Assembly: GCF_900112845.1 (NCBI RefSeq)
Contig: NZ_FONG01000001.1
Location: 310,001-374,000, forward strand
From: Actinacidiphila alni
Lineage (GTDB): Bacteria; Actinomycetota; Actinomycetes; Streptomycetales; Streptomycetaceae
Direction of reading: 5' to 3'
Length of the DNA stretch: 64,000 nt
Part shown: one piece after another, positions 26,341-38,874 of the stretch
Layout: every line of letters starts with the position of its first letter
Numbering within the stretch: the first letter of the stretch is position 1
Translations under genes and position numbers: made by a program
The notes under the pieces: model-generated
Database searches by the model: none
The model's input: only the letters and a program-made list of their open reading frames with translations
What the model was told of the DNA's origin: nothing

Positions 26341-26844
26341 TCAGTACGCGCGTACGCCCGGCACCTCGGCCGTCATCTGCGGCAGCGTGCGCCCGGCGAT
26401 CGACCCCGACGGCACCCGGCCGACGGTGACCGCGCCCATCGCGCGGTAGAAGGGCTCCGCGTTCGGGTCCGCGTCGATCGAGATCCGCGCGCAGCCGAGA
26501 CCGGCGGCGACCGCCACCGCGTGCTCGTACAGGAGCCGGCCCGCGCCGCGGCCCATCGCGGCCGGGTCGACGAAGAGCATGCCGAGCACCGCCTCCGGCG
26601 CCCCGCCCTCCAGCGTCACCAGGCCGATCACCCGGCCGGTCGCGCGGTCCAGCGCCACCGTGGTCCTGCGGGCCGCGACCGCGTCGGCGGGGAGCGTCAG
26701 CTCCGCGCGGCAGGCGGCCATGAAGGCGTCGTCGTAACCCCAGTGCGCCTTGGAGCGCAGGGCCAGCTCCGTCAGCTCGTCCGCCTCGTCCGGGCGCGCC
26801 GCGCGCAGGACGACCTCGGCCTCCGGCACCCCGCCGCCGGTCAT
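26341..26844 (-). CDS. GNAT-family N-acetyltransferase
   Basis: A 167-aa acetyltransferase. The core strand-4 to acetyl-CoA loop is VLGMLFVDPAAMGRGAGRLLYEHAV (pyrophosphate-binding GRGAGRLL). The C-terminal ISIDADPNAEPFYRAMGAV is the typical GNAT end. ATG 26844 overlaps the stop of the upstream oxidoreductase (ATGA), so the pair is translationally coupled. The substrate is unknown. Confidence 0.92.
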   Translation of the reverse strand: MTGGGVPEAEVVLRAARPDEADELTELALRSKAHWGYDDAFMAACRAELTLPADAVAARRTTVALDRATGRVIGLVTLEGGAPEAVLGMLFVDPAAMGRGAGRLLYEHAVAVAAGLGCARISIDADPNAEPFYRAMGAVTVGRVPSGSIAGRTLPQMTAEVPGVRAY

Positions 26845-27875
26845 GCCAGCGCCTCCACCGAGACCGTCACCTCGTCCAGTTCGCCCGCGAAGTCCGCGCC
26901 CAGGGCCAGCGACGGGGTCTGGAAGCCGGTCGGCAGTCCGGGCAGCCGCGGCATGATCCGCAGCACCGAGTCGACGGTCATGCTGTACGGATTGGGGCCG
27001 GTGAGGGTGGCGGTCACCGTGTTGCCCGCCGCGTCCCTGGTACGGCCCCAGACCTCGCTGCGGGTGCCGCCGAGCGCGCGTTCGCCCGGCCCGCGCACCA
27101 GCTTGCCGAGGGCGCCCGCCAGCGCCCCGCGCACCGGCCCGAGCCGCAGCAGCCTGCTGCCGGCGAGTGCGGGCGACGGCAGCGGCACCCAGGTGTACGT
27201 GGTGATGTCGGGAATGCCCGTCGAGTAGTACGCGGTGCTGACGTCGCCCCACGGGATCGACACCACCTTGCGGGTGCCGGACGGAAACCCGGCCTGCAAT
27301 TGGCGCGAACCGATCGGCACGGTCCTGATCTCGCCGCCCGCCCGGATCTTGCCGCCCTCCGCCGAGCCCTCGATGAGGGTCCGCGCGGTGCCTGGGCTCG
27401 GTCCGCCGCCCATGAAGAAGGCGAGGTCGAGTTCGGTGGCGTCGGGCAGCCGGGCGGCGAGCAGCGCGGCGACGCAGTCGGTCGGCACCACGTCGAAGCC
27501 CGCGCCGGGCAGCAGCGTCACCCCGGCCTTCTCCGCCCGCGCGTCCAGCTCGTGCAGCGACTCGAAGACGGGGATCTCCCCGGTGATGTCCACGTAGTGG
27601 GTGCCGGAGTCGATGCAGGCCGTCGCCATGGACACCGCGGTCCGGGTGAACGGGCCCGCGCAGTGCGCCACCGCGTCCACCCCGTCCAGGCCCTGGCGTA
27701 TCGCGGCCGCGTCGTCGAGGCCGAACACCCGGTGTTCCAGGCCCAGTTCCGCCGCCAGCGGTACCAGTTTCGCCGCGCTGCGGCCGGCCAGCACGGGACG
27801 CTGTCCCAATGCCGCGGCCCGGCGGGCGATCAAGCGGCCGGTGTAGCCGGTGGCGCCGTACAACAGCCAGGTCAT
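26841..27875 (-). CDS. Saccharopine dehydrogenase-like NAD(P)-binding oxidoreductase
   Basis: A 344-aa protein. An N-terminal Rossmann domain begins LLYGATGYTGRLIARRA, followed by VLAGRSAAKL. HYVDITGEIPVFESL is typical of the saccharopine dehydrogenase/trans-acting enoyl reductase-like family. ATG 27875 is 9 nt after GGGGAGG; ATG 27884 is too close to it. It is coupled to the acetyltransferase gene downstream. Such proteins are often annotated as trans-acting enoyl reductases without proof. Substrate unknown. Confidence 0.85.
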   Translation of the reverse strand: MTWLLYGATGYTGRLIARRAAALGQRPVLAGRSAAKLVPLAAELGLEHRVFGLDDAAAIRQGLDGVDAVAHCAGPFTRTAVSMATACIDSGTHYVDITGEIPVFESLHELDARAEKAGVTLLPGAGFDVVPTDCVAALLAARLPDATELDLAFFMGGGPSPGTARTLIEGSAEGGKIRAGGEIRTVPIGSRQLQAGFPSGTRKVVSIPWGDVSTAYYSTGIPDITTYTWVPLPSPALAGSRLLRLGPVRGALAGALGKLVRGPGERALGGTRSEVWGRTRDAAGNTVTATLTGPNPYSMTVDSVLRIMPRLPGLPTGFQTPSLALGADFAGELDEVTVSVEALA

Positions 27876-27977
27876 GAGTGGCATCCTCCCCGGAAGTGGT
27901 GAACGGAACCGTACACGCGCCGCGCGCCCCGGCGATATCGGGTGGGCCCGCGCCGCCCGGCGTGCGACTCTGGTGGC

Positions 27978-28262
27978 ATGACCGACCAAGAGCAGGAGAC
28001 CACCGTGGCCGCTGAGTCAGCCGGATCAGCACCGCAGGACGCCGCGGCGGCACCGGAGGCCGCTCCGGCCACCGAGCCGGAGTCCGGATCCGGGCAGGCG
28101 CCGGACGAGGACGAGGTGAAGCGGAAATTCCGCGAGGCACTGGCACGCAAGCAGGGCGCCCGCAAGGGAGCCGGCGCGGGCGGCACCGGCCAGTCCAAGA
28201 TCCACGGCGCGCACGGCAAGGCCGGCGGGCAGCGGGAATTCCGCCGCAAGAGCGGCGGCTGA
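27978..28262 (+). CDS. DUF5302-type small hydrophilic protein
   Basis: A 94-aa protein with a low-complexity acidic Ala/Pro/Glu N-terminus and a basic C-terminal half ([16 protein letters not shown] ... [22 protein letters not shown]). It has no membrane segment. The conserved KRKFREAL block and the basic end fit the actinobacterial DUF5302 family. The role is unknown; the charge pattern would suit nucleic acid or acidic partner binding. Confidence 0.8.
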   Translation: MTDQEQETTVAAESAGSAPQDAAAAPEAAPATEPESGSGQAPDEDEVKRKFREALARKQGARKGAGAGGTGQSKIHGAHGKAGGQREFRRKSGG

Positions 28263-28445
28263 CCGGCCGGTCCCGCACCGGCACCGCATCCGCGCCCGCA
28301 CAGGCCACCGACCTGGGCGGGCGCTTCTCCTTGTCCCGTGCCGGCCGGCCGCAGCGCGGCGAAACCTCCCGGGCGCCGCGGCGCCCGCCCGCCGCCATGT
28401 GCGCCTGGCCGCCCCGGGGGCCGGGCGCCGCGTAGGGTCGGTCGG

Positions 28446-30464
28446 GTGACGACGAATCCGTTCCTGAACCCGAGCCCGCTGCCGTACGAGCTGCCGCCGT
28501 TCGCCGAGATCGAGGACGCGCACTATCTGCCGGCCTTCGAACAGGGCCTGGCCGAGCACCTGGCGGAGATCGAGGCCATCGCGGCCGACCCGGAACCGGC
28601 CACCTTCGAGAACACCGTCGTGGCGATGGAACGCGCCGGCGCGCTGCTCGGCCGGGTGCGGGCCGCCTTCTTCAACCAGGCGTCCGCGCACATCACCCCG
28701 GCCGTGCAGGAGACCGAGGCGCGGATCAGCCCGCTGCTGGCCGCGCACAGCGACGCCATCCGCCTCAACCCCGGCCTCTACGCCCGGATCACGGCGCTGT
28801 ACGAGGCCCGCGAATCGCTCGGCCTCGACCCGGAGTCGCTGCGGCTGCTGGAGCGCTACCACACCGACTTCCGCCGTGCGGGCGCCGAACTGGACGCCGA
28901 CGGCCAGCGGCGGCTGCGCGAGCTGAACGCCGAGATCGCCGCCGCCTCAACCGCCTTCGGCCAGAACATCGTCGCCGCGAGCAAGGCAGACGCCCTGGTC
29001 CTGGACGACCCCGCCCAACTGGCGGGCCTGTCCGCGGGCGCGATCGCCGCCGCCGCGGAGAACGGCACCGCGCTCGGCCACGACGGCTCGTACGTGCTGA
29101 GCCTGCGCAATTTCTCCAACCAGCTCGAACTGGCCGCCCTCGACGACCGCGAGGTGCGCCGCCGGCTGCTCACCGCCTCGCTGGACCGCGCCCAGGACAC
29201 CAACGGACCGCTCGCCGTCACCATCGCGACCCTGCGCGCCGAACGCGCCGCGCTGCTCGGCTACGACAGCCACGCCGCCTATGTCGTCGCCGACCGCACC
29301 GCGGGCAGCACCGCGGCCGTCACCGACCTGCTGAACCGTCTGGTGCCGCCCGCGGTGGCCAACGCCGAACGCGAGGCGGCGGCCCTCGCGGAAGCGGCCG
29401 GCGGACCCATCGAGGCGTGGGACTGGTCGTACTACGCGGAGAAGGTCCGCAAGGAGCGCTACGACATCGACGACGCCGAACTGCGGCCGTACTTCGTGCT
29501 CGACAAGGTGCTGCACGACGGTGTCTTCCACGCCGCCCACGAGGTCTACGGCATCACCGTCACCGAGCGTCCCGACCTGACCGGCTACCACCCGGACGTG
29601 CGGGTCTTCGAGGTGTTCGACGCGGACGGCAGCCAACTCGGCCTGTTCCTCGGCGACTTCTTCGCCCGCGAGTCCAAGCGCGGCGGCGCCTGGATGAACG
29701 CGCTGGTCAGCCAGTCCGAACTGCTCGGCAGGAAAGCCGTGGTGGTCAACAACCACAACATCGCCAAGCCCGCGGCCGGCGAGCCCGCGCTGCTGACGTT
29801 CAGTCAGGTCGACACGCTCTTCCACGAGTTCGGGCACGCGCTGCACGGCCTGTTCTCCGCCGTGCGCTACCCGTACTTCTCCGGCACCAGCGTGCCGAGC
29901 GACTTCGTCGAATACCCCTCCCAGGTCAACGAGATGTGGTCGCTGTGGCCCTCGGTCCTGGAGCGCTACGCCGTCCACCACGAGACCGGCGAGCCGATGC
30001 CGGCCGATGTCGTACGGCGGATGCGGGAGGCGGCCCGATTCGGGCAGGGCTTCGCCACCGTCGAATACCTGGCGGCGACGCTGCTCGACTGGGCCTGGCA
30101 CACCCTGCCCGCGGGCCAGGACCCGGGCGACGCGCTGGAGTTCGAGGCCGCCGCCCTGAAGGAGACGGGCCTGGCGCTGCCCGCGATCCCGCCGCGCTAC
30201 CGCACCACCTACTTCCAGCACATCTTCGCCAGCCAGTACAGCGCCGGCTACTACTCCTACATCTGGAGCGAGGTGCTGGACGCGGACACCGTCACCTGGT
30301 TCGAGGAGAACGGCGGGCTGCGGCGCGCGAACGGCGACACCTTCCGGCGCGAACTCCTCTCCCGGGGCGGCAGCGTGGAGCCGATGGCCGCCTTCGCCGC
30401 CTTCCGCGGCCGGCCGCCGCGCACCGAACCGCTGCTGGAACGCCGGGGTCTGCTGCCCGGGTGA
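28446..30464 (+). CDS. M3-family zinc metallopeptidase (oligopeptidase A / Dcp-like)
   Basis: A 672-aa cytoplasmic peptidase that cleaves short peptides. Zinc-binding HEFGHALH has H460, E461 and H464; the third ligand lies in the following FVEYPSQVNEMW segment. The length matches the Dcp/OpdA family (about 680 aa). GTG 28446 begins the conserved TTNPFLNPSPLPYELPPF. It stands alone, with no coupled neighbours. Confidence 0.95.
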   Translation: MTTNPFLNPSPLPYELPPFAEIEDAHYLPAFEQGLAEHLAEIEAIAADPEPATFENTVVAMERAGALLGRVRAAFFNQASAHITPAVQETEARISPLLAAHSDAIRLNPGLYARITALYEARESLGLDPESLRLLERYHTDFRRAGAELDADGQRRLRELNAEIAAASTAFGQNIVAASKADALVLDDPAQLAGLSAGAIAAAAENGTALGHDGSYVLSLRNFSNQLELAALDDREVRRRLLTASLDRAQDTNGPLAVTIATLRAERAALLGYDSHAAYVVADRTAGSTAAVTDLLNRLVPPAVANAEREAAALAEAAGGPIEAWDWSYYAEKVRKERYDIDDAELRPYFVLDKVLHDGVFHAAHEVYGITVTERPDLTGYHPDVRVFEVFDADGSQLGLFLGDFFARESKRGGAWMNALVSQSELLGRKAVVVNNHNIAKPAAGEPALLTFSQVDTLFHEFGHALHGLFSAVRYPYFSGTSVPSDFVEYPSQVNEMWSLWPSVLERYAVHHETGEPMPADVVRRMREAARFGQGFATVEYLAATLLDWAWHTLPAGQDPGDALEFEAAALKETGLALPAIPPRYRTTYFQHIFASQYSAGYYSYIWSEVLDADTVTWFEENGGLRRANGDTFRRELLSRGGSVEPMAAFAAFRGRPPRTEPLLERRGLLPG

Positions 30465-30732
30465 CCCCGGCCCGCTGCCCCGGGTGACCCGGCCGCCCGG
30501 AAAACGGTGTGCGCCCGCCGCGCGCACCGGGCCACCCTACGCGGGCGCCGTCACCACCGCCGTCTGCCGCGCGGCGCGCGCCGCGGACGCGCCTGTGTGA
30601 CGCGGGGGACTGCCGGGGCGCGCCTCCCAGCGCCGGTACCGGCGACCGGCCGCCCCGGCGCGCCGGCGGCGCCGCAGCATAATGGGTGGTGGCGGAACCC
30701 CGCCGTTCCTCGTCACCTGCCCTGGAGGACCC

Positions 30733-35380
<4,648 letters not shown>

Positions 35381-36082
35381 ATGACCGAACTCACGACGGC
35401 GCACGCGGCCGCGCCGGCCGCGGGCCTTTCCGCGGCGGCCGAGCCGATCAGCGGGCTGCACGGCGGCTCCGCGCTGCTGCTCATCGCACTGGTGGTGGTC
35501 GCCGTCGCCGTGGTCGCGGTGATCCCGCTGATCATGGACGTCCGCAGGGCCACGGCCTGGCGGCAGCAGATCACGGACCGGCTGATCGACGACGCCGCTC
35601 ACGACCACGAGGTGCGGGACCTGCTGCGCGATCTGCGCGAGCCGCGCGGTGTGCGCGGGCTGACCCGCAGCGTGATTGCGATCCTCATCCTCGCGCTGGT
35701 CGCCTTCGCCCTCGCCGTGGCGATGCTGTCGTCGGGCGCCGACTCCGGTGACCTCCGCAAGACCATCGTGACGTCGCTGATGACGGTGCTCGCGACCGTC
35801 TCCGGCTTCTACTTCGGCTCGCTCGGCGCGCAGAACAGCGCGGAGGACGCGCGGCGCCGGACGACGACGGCCAGGCCCGGAGCCTCCGGCGGCGGCAAGG
35901 CGGTGGTGCGGATCGGAGGTCCGGGCGACGGCCCGGGTGACGCGGCCGGAGGCCCCGGGGGCGGCACGCCACCGGGTACGGGACCGAGTACGGGACCGGG
36001 GTCGGCCCCCGAGGCCGATCTTCCGGCGCAGGCGACCGTCACCGCCACGGCGTCCACCCCGACCGCGGACGAGGACGGCTGA
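35381..36082 (+). CDS. Membrane protein of unknown function
   Basis: A 233-aa protein I do not recognise. Three hydrophobic segments are visible at about residues 28-50, 94-114 and 120-142, the last ending FYFGSLGAQ. Between the first two lies a charged cytoplasmic-like stretch with many Arg/Asp. The C-terminal 75 residues are Gly/Pro/Thr-rich and probably disordered. ATG 35381 follows a GGGGGGAC purine run. It stands alone between lacZ and the convergent transketolase pair. Confidence 0.75.
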   Translation: MTELTTAHAAAPAAGLSAAAEPISGLHGGSALLLIALVVVAVAVVAVIPLIMDVRRATAWRQQITDRLIDDAAHDHEVRDLLRDLREPRGVRGLTRSVIAILILALVAFALAVAMLSSGADSGDLRKTIVTSLMTVLATVSGFYFGSLGAQNSAEDARRRTTTARPGASGGGKAVVRIGGPGDGPGDAAGGPGGGTPPGTGPSTGPGSAPEADLPAQATVTATASTPTADEDG

Positions 36083-36146
36083 AGGGCGCGGGCGCGCATA
36101 CGCGCTGTGGGGTATTCGTGCGCCCGGCCCGTCGCACCCCGCCCCT

Positions 36147-37049
36147 TCAGACGCCCAGAAAAGCGTTGATCCGGGCGCGCAGGCCCACCGCGTCGAGGCC
36201 GTGGGCGGCGACGTGTTCCTGCCAGGTGCCGTAGCGGCGGAGTTCGGCGCGGCGGGTGCCGAGGGCGAGGACCCGGTGCGGGACGTCGGCCAGGGCCTCG
36301 GCGGCGTGGGCCGAGGAGGTGCCGGTCAGGTACGGCTCGACGATCACCAGGTCGGTGGTCCCGGCCCGCGCGGTCGCCGCCCGGAGCGAGGCCGCGTCGA
36401 AGGGCCGGACGCTCGCCGCGTACAGCACCGTCACATCGCGCCCGCTCGTCGCCGCGAGCACGGCGTCGAGCATCGGTCCCACGGCCAGTACGACCCCGGC
36501 CCGCCCCTCGCGCAGCACGCGGAAGCGGCCCGGCACCACCGGCTGCGGCGCGGAGTTGGCGTGCTCGCTGAGCCGCAGGTAGACCCGGCTGTCGCCGTCG
36601 GCGGCAGCGTGCCGCAGCAGCGTCTCCGCCTCGTCGGGGTGCCCGGGCACATGCACCGTCCAGCCGTCGAGCGTGTCGAGCAGCGCCACATCGCCCGGCG
36701 CCTGGTGCGTCCGGCCGCCGGCGGCGACGTCGTACGAGGCGCCCGCGCTGACCAGCACCGCGCCCACGCCCTGGTGGCCGAGGTCCAGCTTGACCTGCTC
36801 GAACGGCCGCTCGACCAGGAAGCTCGCGAAGGTGTGCGCGATCGGCCGCAGCCCGGTGAGCGCCAGCCCGCCCGCCGCGCCGACCAGCAGCTGTTCCCTG
36901 ATCCCCACGTCGATCACCCGGTCCGGGTGGGCGCGTGCGGCGGGCGTGAAGCGTTCCGCCGAGATCACGGCGAGCACCAGCGCCAGGCGCGGGTCGGAGT
37001 CGAGCAGTTCTGTGGTGACGGCGGCGAAACGCTCGCGCATCGTGTCCAT
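36147..37049 (-). CDS. Transketolase, C-terminal subunit (split transketolase)
   Basis: A 300-aa protein corresponding to the pyrimidine-binding and C-terminal domains of transketolase. VIDVGIREQLLVGAAGGLAL contains the catalytic Glu that activates thiamine diphosphate, followed by PIAHTFASFLVERPFEQVK. It needs the upstream gene product to form a complete active site. ATG 37049 is used; the gap to the N-terminal subunit gene is 92 bp. Such split pairs occur in many actinobacteria and archaea. Confidence 0.92.
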   Translation of the reverse strand: MDTMRERFAAVTTELLDSDPRLALVLAVISAERFTPAARAHPDRVIDVGIREQLLVGAAGGLALTGLRPIAHTFASFLVERPFEQVKLDLGHQGVGAVLVSAGASYDVAAGGRTHQAPGDVALLDTLDGWTVHVPGHPDEAETLLRHAAADGDSRVYLRLSEHANSAPQPVVPGRFRVLREGRAGVVLAVGPMLDAVLAATSGRDVTVLYAASVRPFDAASLRAATARAGTTDLVIVEPYLTGTSSAHAAEALADVPHRVLALGTRRAELRRYGTWQEHVAAHGLDAVGLRARINAFLGV

Positions 37050-37141
37050 GGGTTCCCCAGTCTTCGGGAGGGCGTACGGCAGTCTTCGGAGGGCGTACGG
37101 CGGTCGGTGCGGCCTGCGGCGTTCCCGCAGAAGGCGGCGGC

Positions 37142-37879
37142 TCAGGACTCCCGCGGCTCGACACGGGCGACCACGGCGTGCGGCCGTCCCGGGTGCGGCG
37201 CGGTGAACGCCTCGTACAGCGCGCTGTGGTCGCGGCCGTCCACGGTCACCGCCGACCACCCCTCGGCGGCGAAGCGCGAGGCCAGCCCGCCGCGCCAGCC
37301 GTACGTGGCCGAGGCGTTGTCGACGGCCACCACATGGAGGTGTTCCAGGCCGACGGCCCCCGCGTACTGCACGGCCTCGTGATTGCTGCCCTCGTCCATC
37401 TCCGCGTCGCCGACCAGCACCCACACATCGGTGTCGGTCAGCCCCTGCGCCCGCAGCCCCAGCGCGCTGCCCACCCCCAGGCCGAGCCCGTGCCCGAGCG
37501 ACCCGGAACCGATCTCCACCCCGGGTACGAGGGTGCGGTCCGGATGGTGGCCGAGCGGTGAGTCGTAGCCGCCGAAGCCGGGCAGCCACGCGTCGGGGAC
37601 GAAGCCCTTCGCGGCGAGGACGGCGTAGTACGCCATCGGCCCGTGGCCCTTGGACAGGAGGAAACGGTCCCGGGCGGGGTCGTCCACGCGGTCGGGGGCG
37701 ACCCGCAGCACCCGGTCGTACAGCACCCACAGCACATCGAGGGTGGAGGTCGAGGCGGGGCCGTGCTTCTCGTCGCCGGTCATCCGCGACATCAATTGCC
37801 GCAGGTCGGCGTAGCCGTACGGGCCGGGTGCGGAGCCGGGCGCGTACGAGGCGCCGGCCGCCGTGTCAGTGGTCGTCAT
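37142..37879 (-). CDS. Transketolase, N-terminal (thiamine diphosphate-binding) subunit
   Basis: A 245-aa protein. The ThDP motif starts GDAEMDEGSNHEA and continues to the Asn region VVAVDNASATYG. FLLSKGHGPMAYYAVL and GSLGHGLGLGVG are the conserved N-terminal transketolase motifs. ATG 37879 lies directly behind a promoter with a 19-bp spacer that contains a SoxR-type box, so the mRNA is probably leaderless. It is divergent from soxR. It moves two-carbon ketol units in the pentose phosphate pathway or an analogous reaction. Confidence 0.92.
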   Translation of the reverse strand: MTTTDTAAGASYAPGSAPGPYGYADLRQLMSRMTGDEKHGPASTSTLDVLWVLYDRVLRVAPDRVDDPARDRFLLSKGHGPMAYYAVLAAKGFVPDAWLPGFGGYDSPLGHHPDRTLVPGVEIGSGSLGHGLGLGVGSALGLRAQGLTDTDVWVLVGDAEMDEGSNHEAVQYAGAVGLEHLHVVAVDNASATYGWRGGLASRFAAEGWSAVTVDGRDHSALYEAFTAPHPGRPHAVVARVEPRES

Positions 37880-37885
37880 GGGACG

Positions 37886-37925
37886 AGCGTGCAACTTCAA
37901 GCCGACTTGAGGTCAAGCGTATGCT
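37886..37925. promoter_or_regulatory. Divergent promoters with SoxR box
   Basis: The dyad CTTCAAG-CCGA-CTTGAGG (37895-37912) differs from the SoxR consensus CCTCAAG-N4-CTTGAGG at one arm position. For the transketolase operon (minus strand) the -35 is TTGACC (37911-37916), the spacer is 19 bp and the -10 is CACGCT (37886-37891). For soxR (plus strand) a -10 TATGCT lies at 37920-37925. Both start codons fall 6-9 nt past their -10, which implies leaderless transcripts. The 19-bp spacer is the hallmark of MerR/SoxR-activated promoters. Confidence 0.8.
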
Positions 37926-37933
37926 CGGGCCGT

Positions 37934-38437
37934 GTGACGCTCTCCACCCGTGATCTGCTGCCCATCGGCGAACTGGCGGCCCGCAGCGGCATCGCCGCCT
38001 CCGCGCTGCGCTACTACGAGGACCTCGGACTGATCCACGCCGAGCGCACCTCCGGCGGTCAGCGCCGCTACCGCCGCTCCACCCTGCGCAGGCTCGCCTT
38101 CATCCGCGCCGCCCAGCGCATCGGTCTGTCCCTGGACGAGGTCGGCGAGTCCCTCGGCCGGCTGCCCGTCGACCATGTGCCGAACGCCGCCGAGTGGAAG
38201 GGTGTGGCCACCTCCTGGCAGCGCCGTATCGACCAGCAGATCGAGGAGCTGGAGCGGCTCAAGGCCAAACTCACCGGCTGCGTCGGCTGCGGCTGTCTGT
38301 CGCTGACCCGCTGCGGCCTGTACAACCTCGACGACGCGGCGGGCGCGGCCGGCCCGGGCGCCCGCTATCTGCTGGGCGACAGGGCCCCCGCGCCGCCTCG
38401 CAGCCAGGACCCGCCACCGCGACCACCCACGTACTAG
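37934..38437 (+). CDS. soxR: SoxR, redox-sensing MerR-family activator
   Basis: A 167-aa MerR-type regulator. The winged helix begins PIGELAARSGIAASALRYYEDLGL, followed by the dimerisation helix. The [2Fe-2S] ligands are C116, C119, C121 and C127 (C-x2-C-x-C-x5-C), the defining SoxR motif. In Streptomyces SoxR responds to redox-active metabolites. GTG 37934 is used and probably leaderless. The stop TAG shares the palindromic CTAG (38434-38437) with the convergent YiaA-like gene. The regulated gene is probably the divergent transketolase operon. Confidence 0.95.
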   Translation: MTLSTRDLLPIGELAARSGIAASALRYYEDLGLIHAERTSGGQRRYRRSTLRRLAFIRAAQRIGLSLDEVGESLGRLPVDHVPNAAEWKGVATSWQRRIDQQIEELERLKAKLTGCVGCGCLSLTRCGLYNLDDAAGAAGPGARYLLGDRAPAPPRSQDPPPRPPTY

Positions 38438-38724
38438 ATCCCCTCCACCTTGAACGGGTCGTGCTCGGCGAGCAGCTTGTCCAGCCGCGCCTGGTCCACC
38501 CGGCTCACCACCTGCCCGACCTCCTGCCGGTCGCGCACCACCTTCGCCAGCGTGAAGGCGGCCGTCACCACATAAAGCAGCCCCACCCCCAGGAACGCCC
38601 GCTCCCATCCCCCCACCGGCAGGTAGGCCACCCCGACCACCATGGCGCCCAGCGCCACCGCGAACGAGATGGCCGCCTGCGCCGCGTAAGCCGCTGTCGT
38701 CTGCTGCTGAATCGGTTTCGTCAT
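38434..38724 (-). CDS. YiaA/YiaB family two-helix inner membrane protein
   Basis: A 96-aa protein with two hydrophobic segments (about 16-36 and 43-63) separated by the PVGGWERAF turn typical of the YiaA/YiaB domain. The C-terminal 30 residues are charged and probably cytoplasmic. ATG 38724 follows GGAG. Function unknown. Confidence 0.85.
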   Translation of the reverse strand: MTKPIQQQTTAAYAAQAAISFAVALGAMVVGVAYLPVGGWERAFLGVGLLYVVTAAFTLAKVVRDRQEVGQVVSRVDQARLDKLLAEHDPFKVEGI

Positions 38725-38874
38725 GCTCCGACGATCCCGCCGCCGTGCCCGGCCCGCATGAGTACCGCTACTCACCCGGGCCGGACACGGCGCTCATAAC
38801 CTCTCCGTACGCCGGACTTCCGACCGGCAGCCGAATGCGGCTGACACGCGGCCCGTCGGCGGCCGGCCGGCGGA

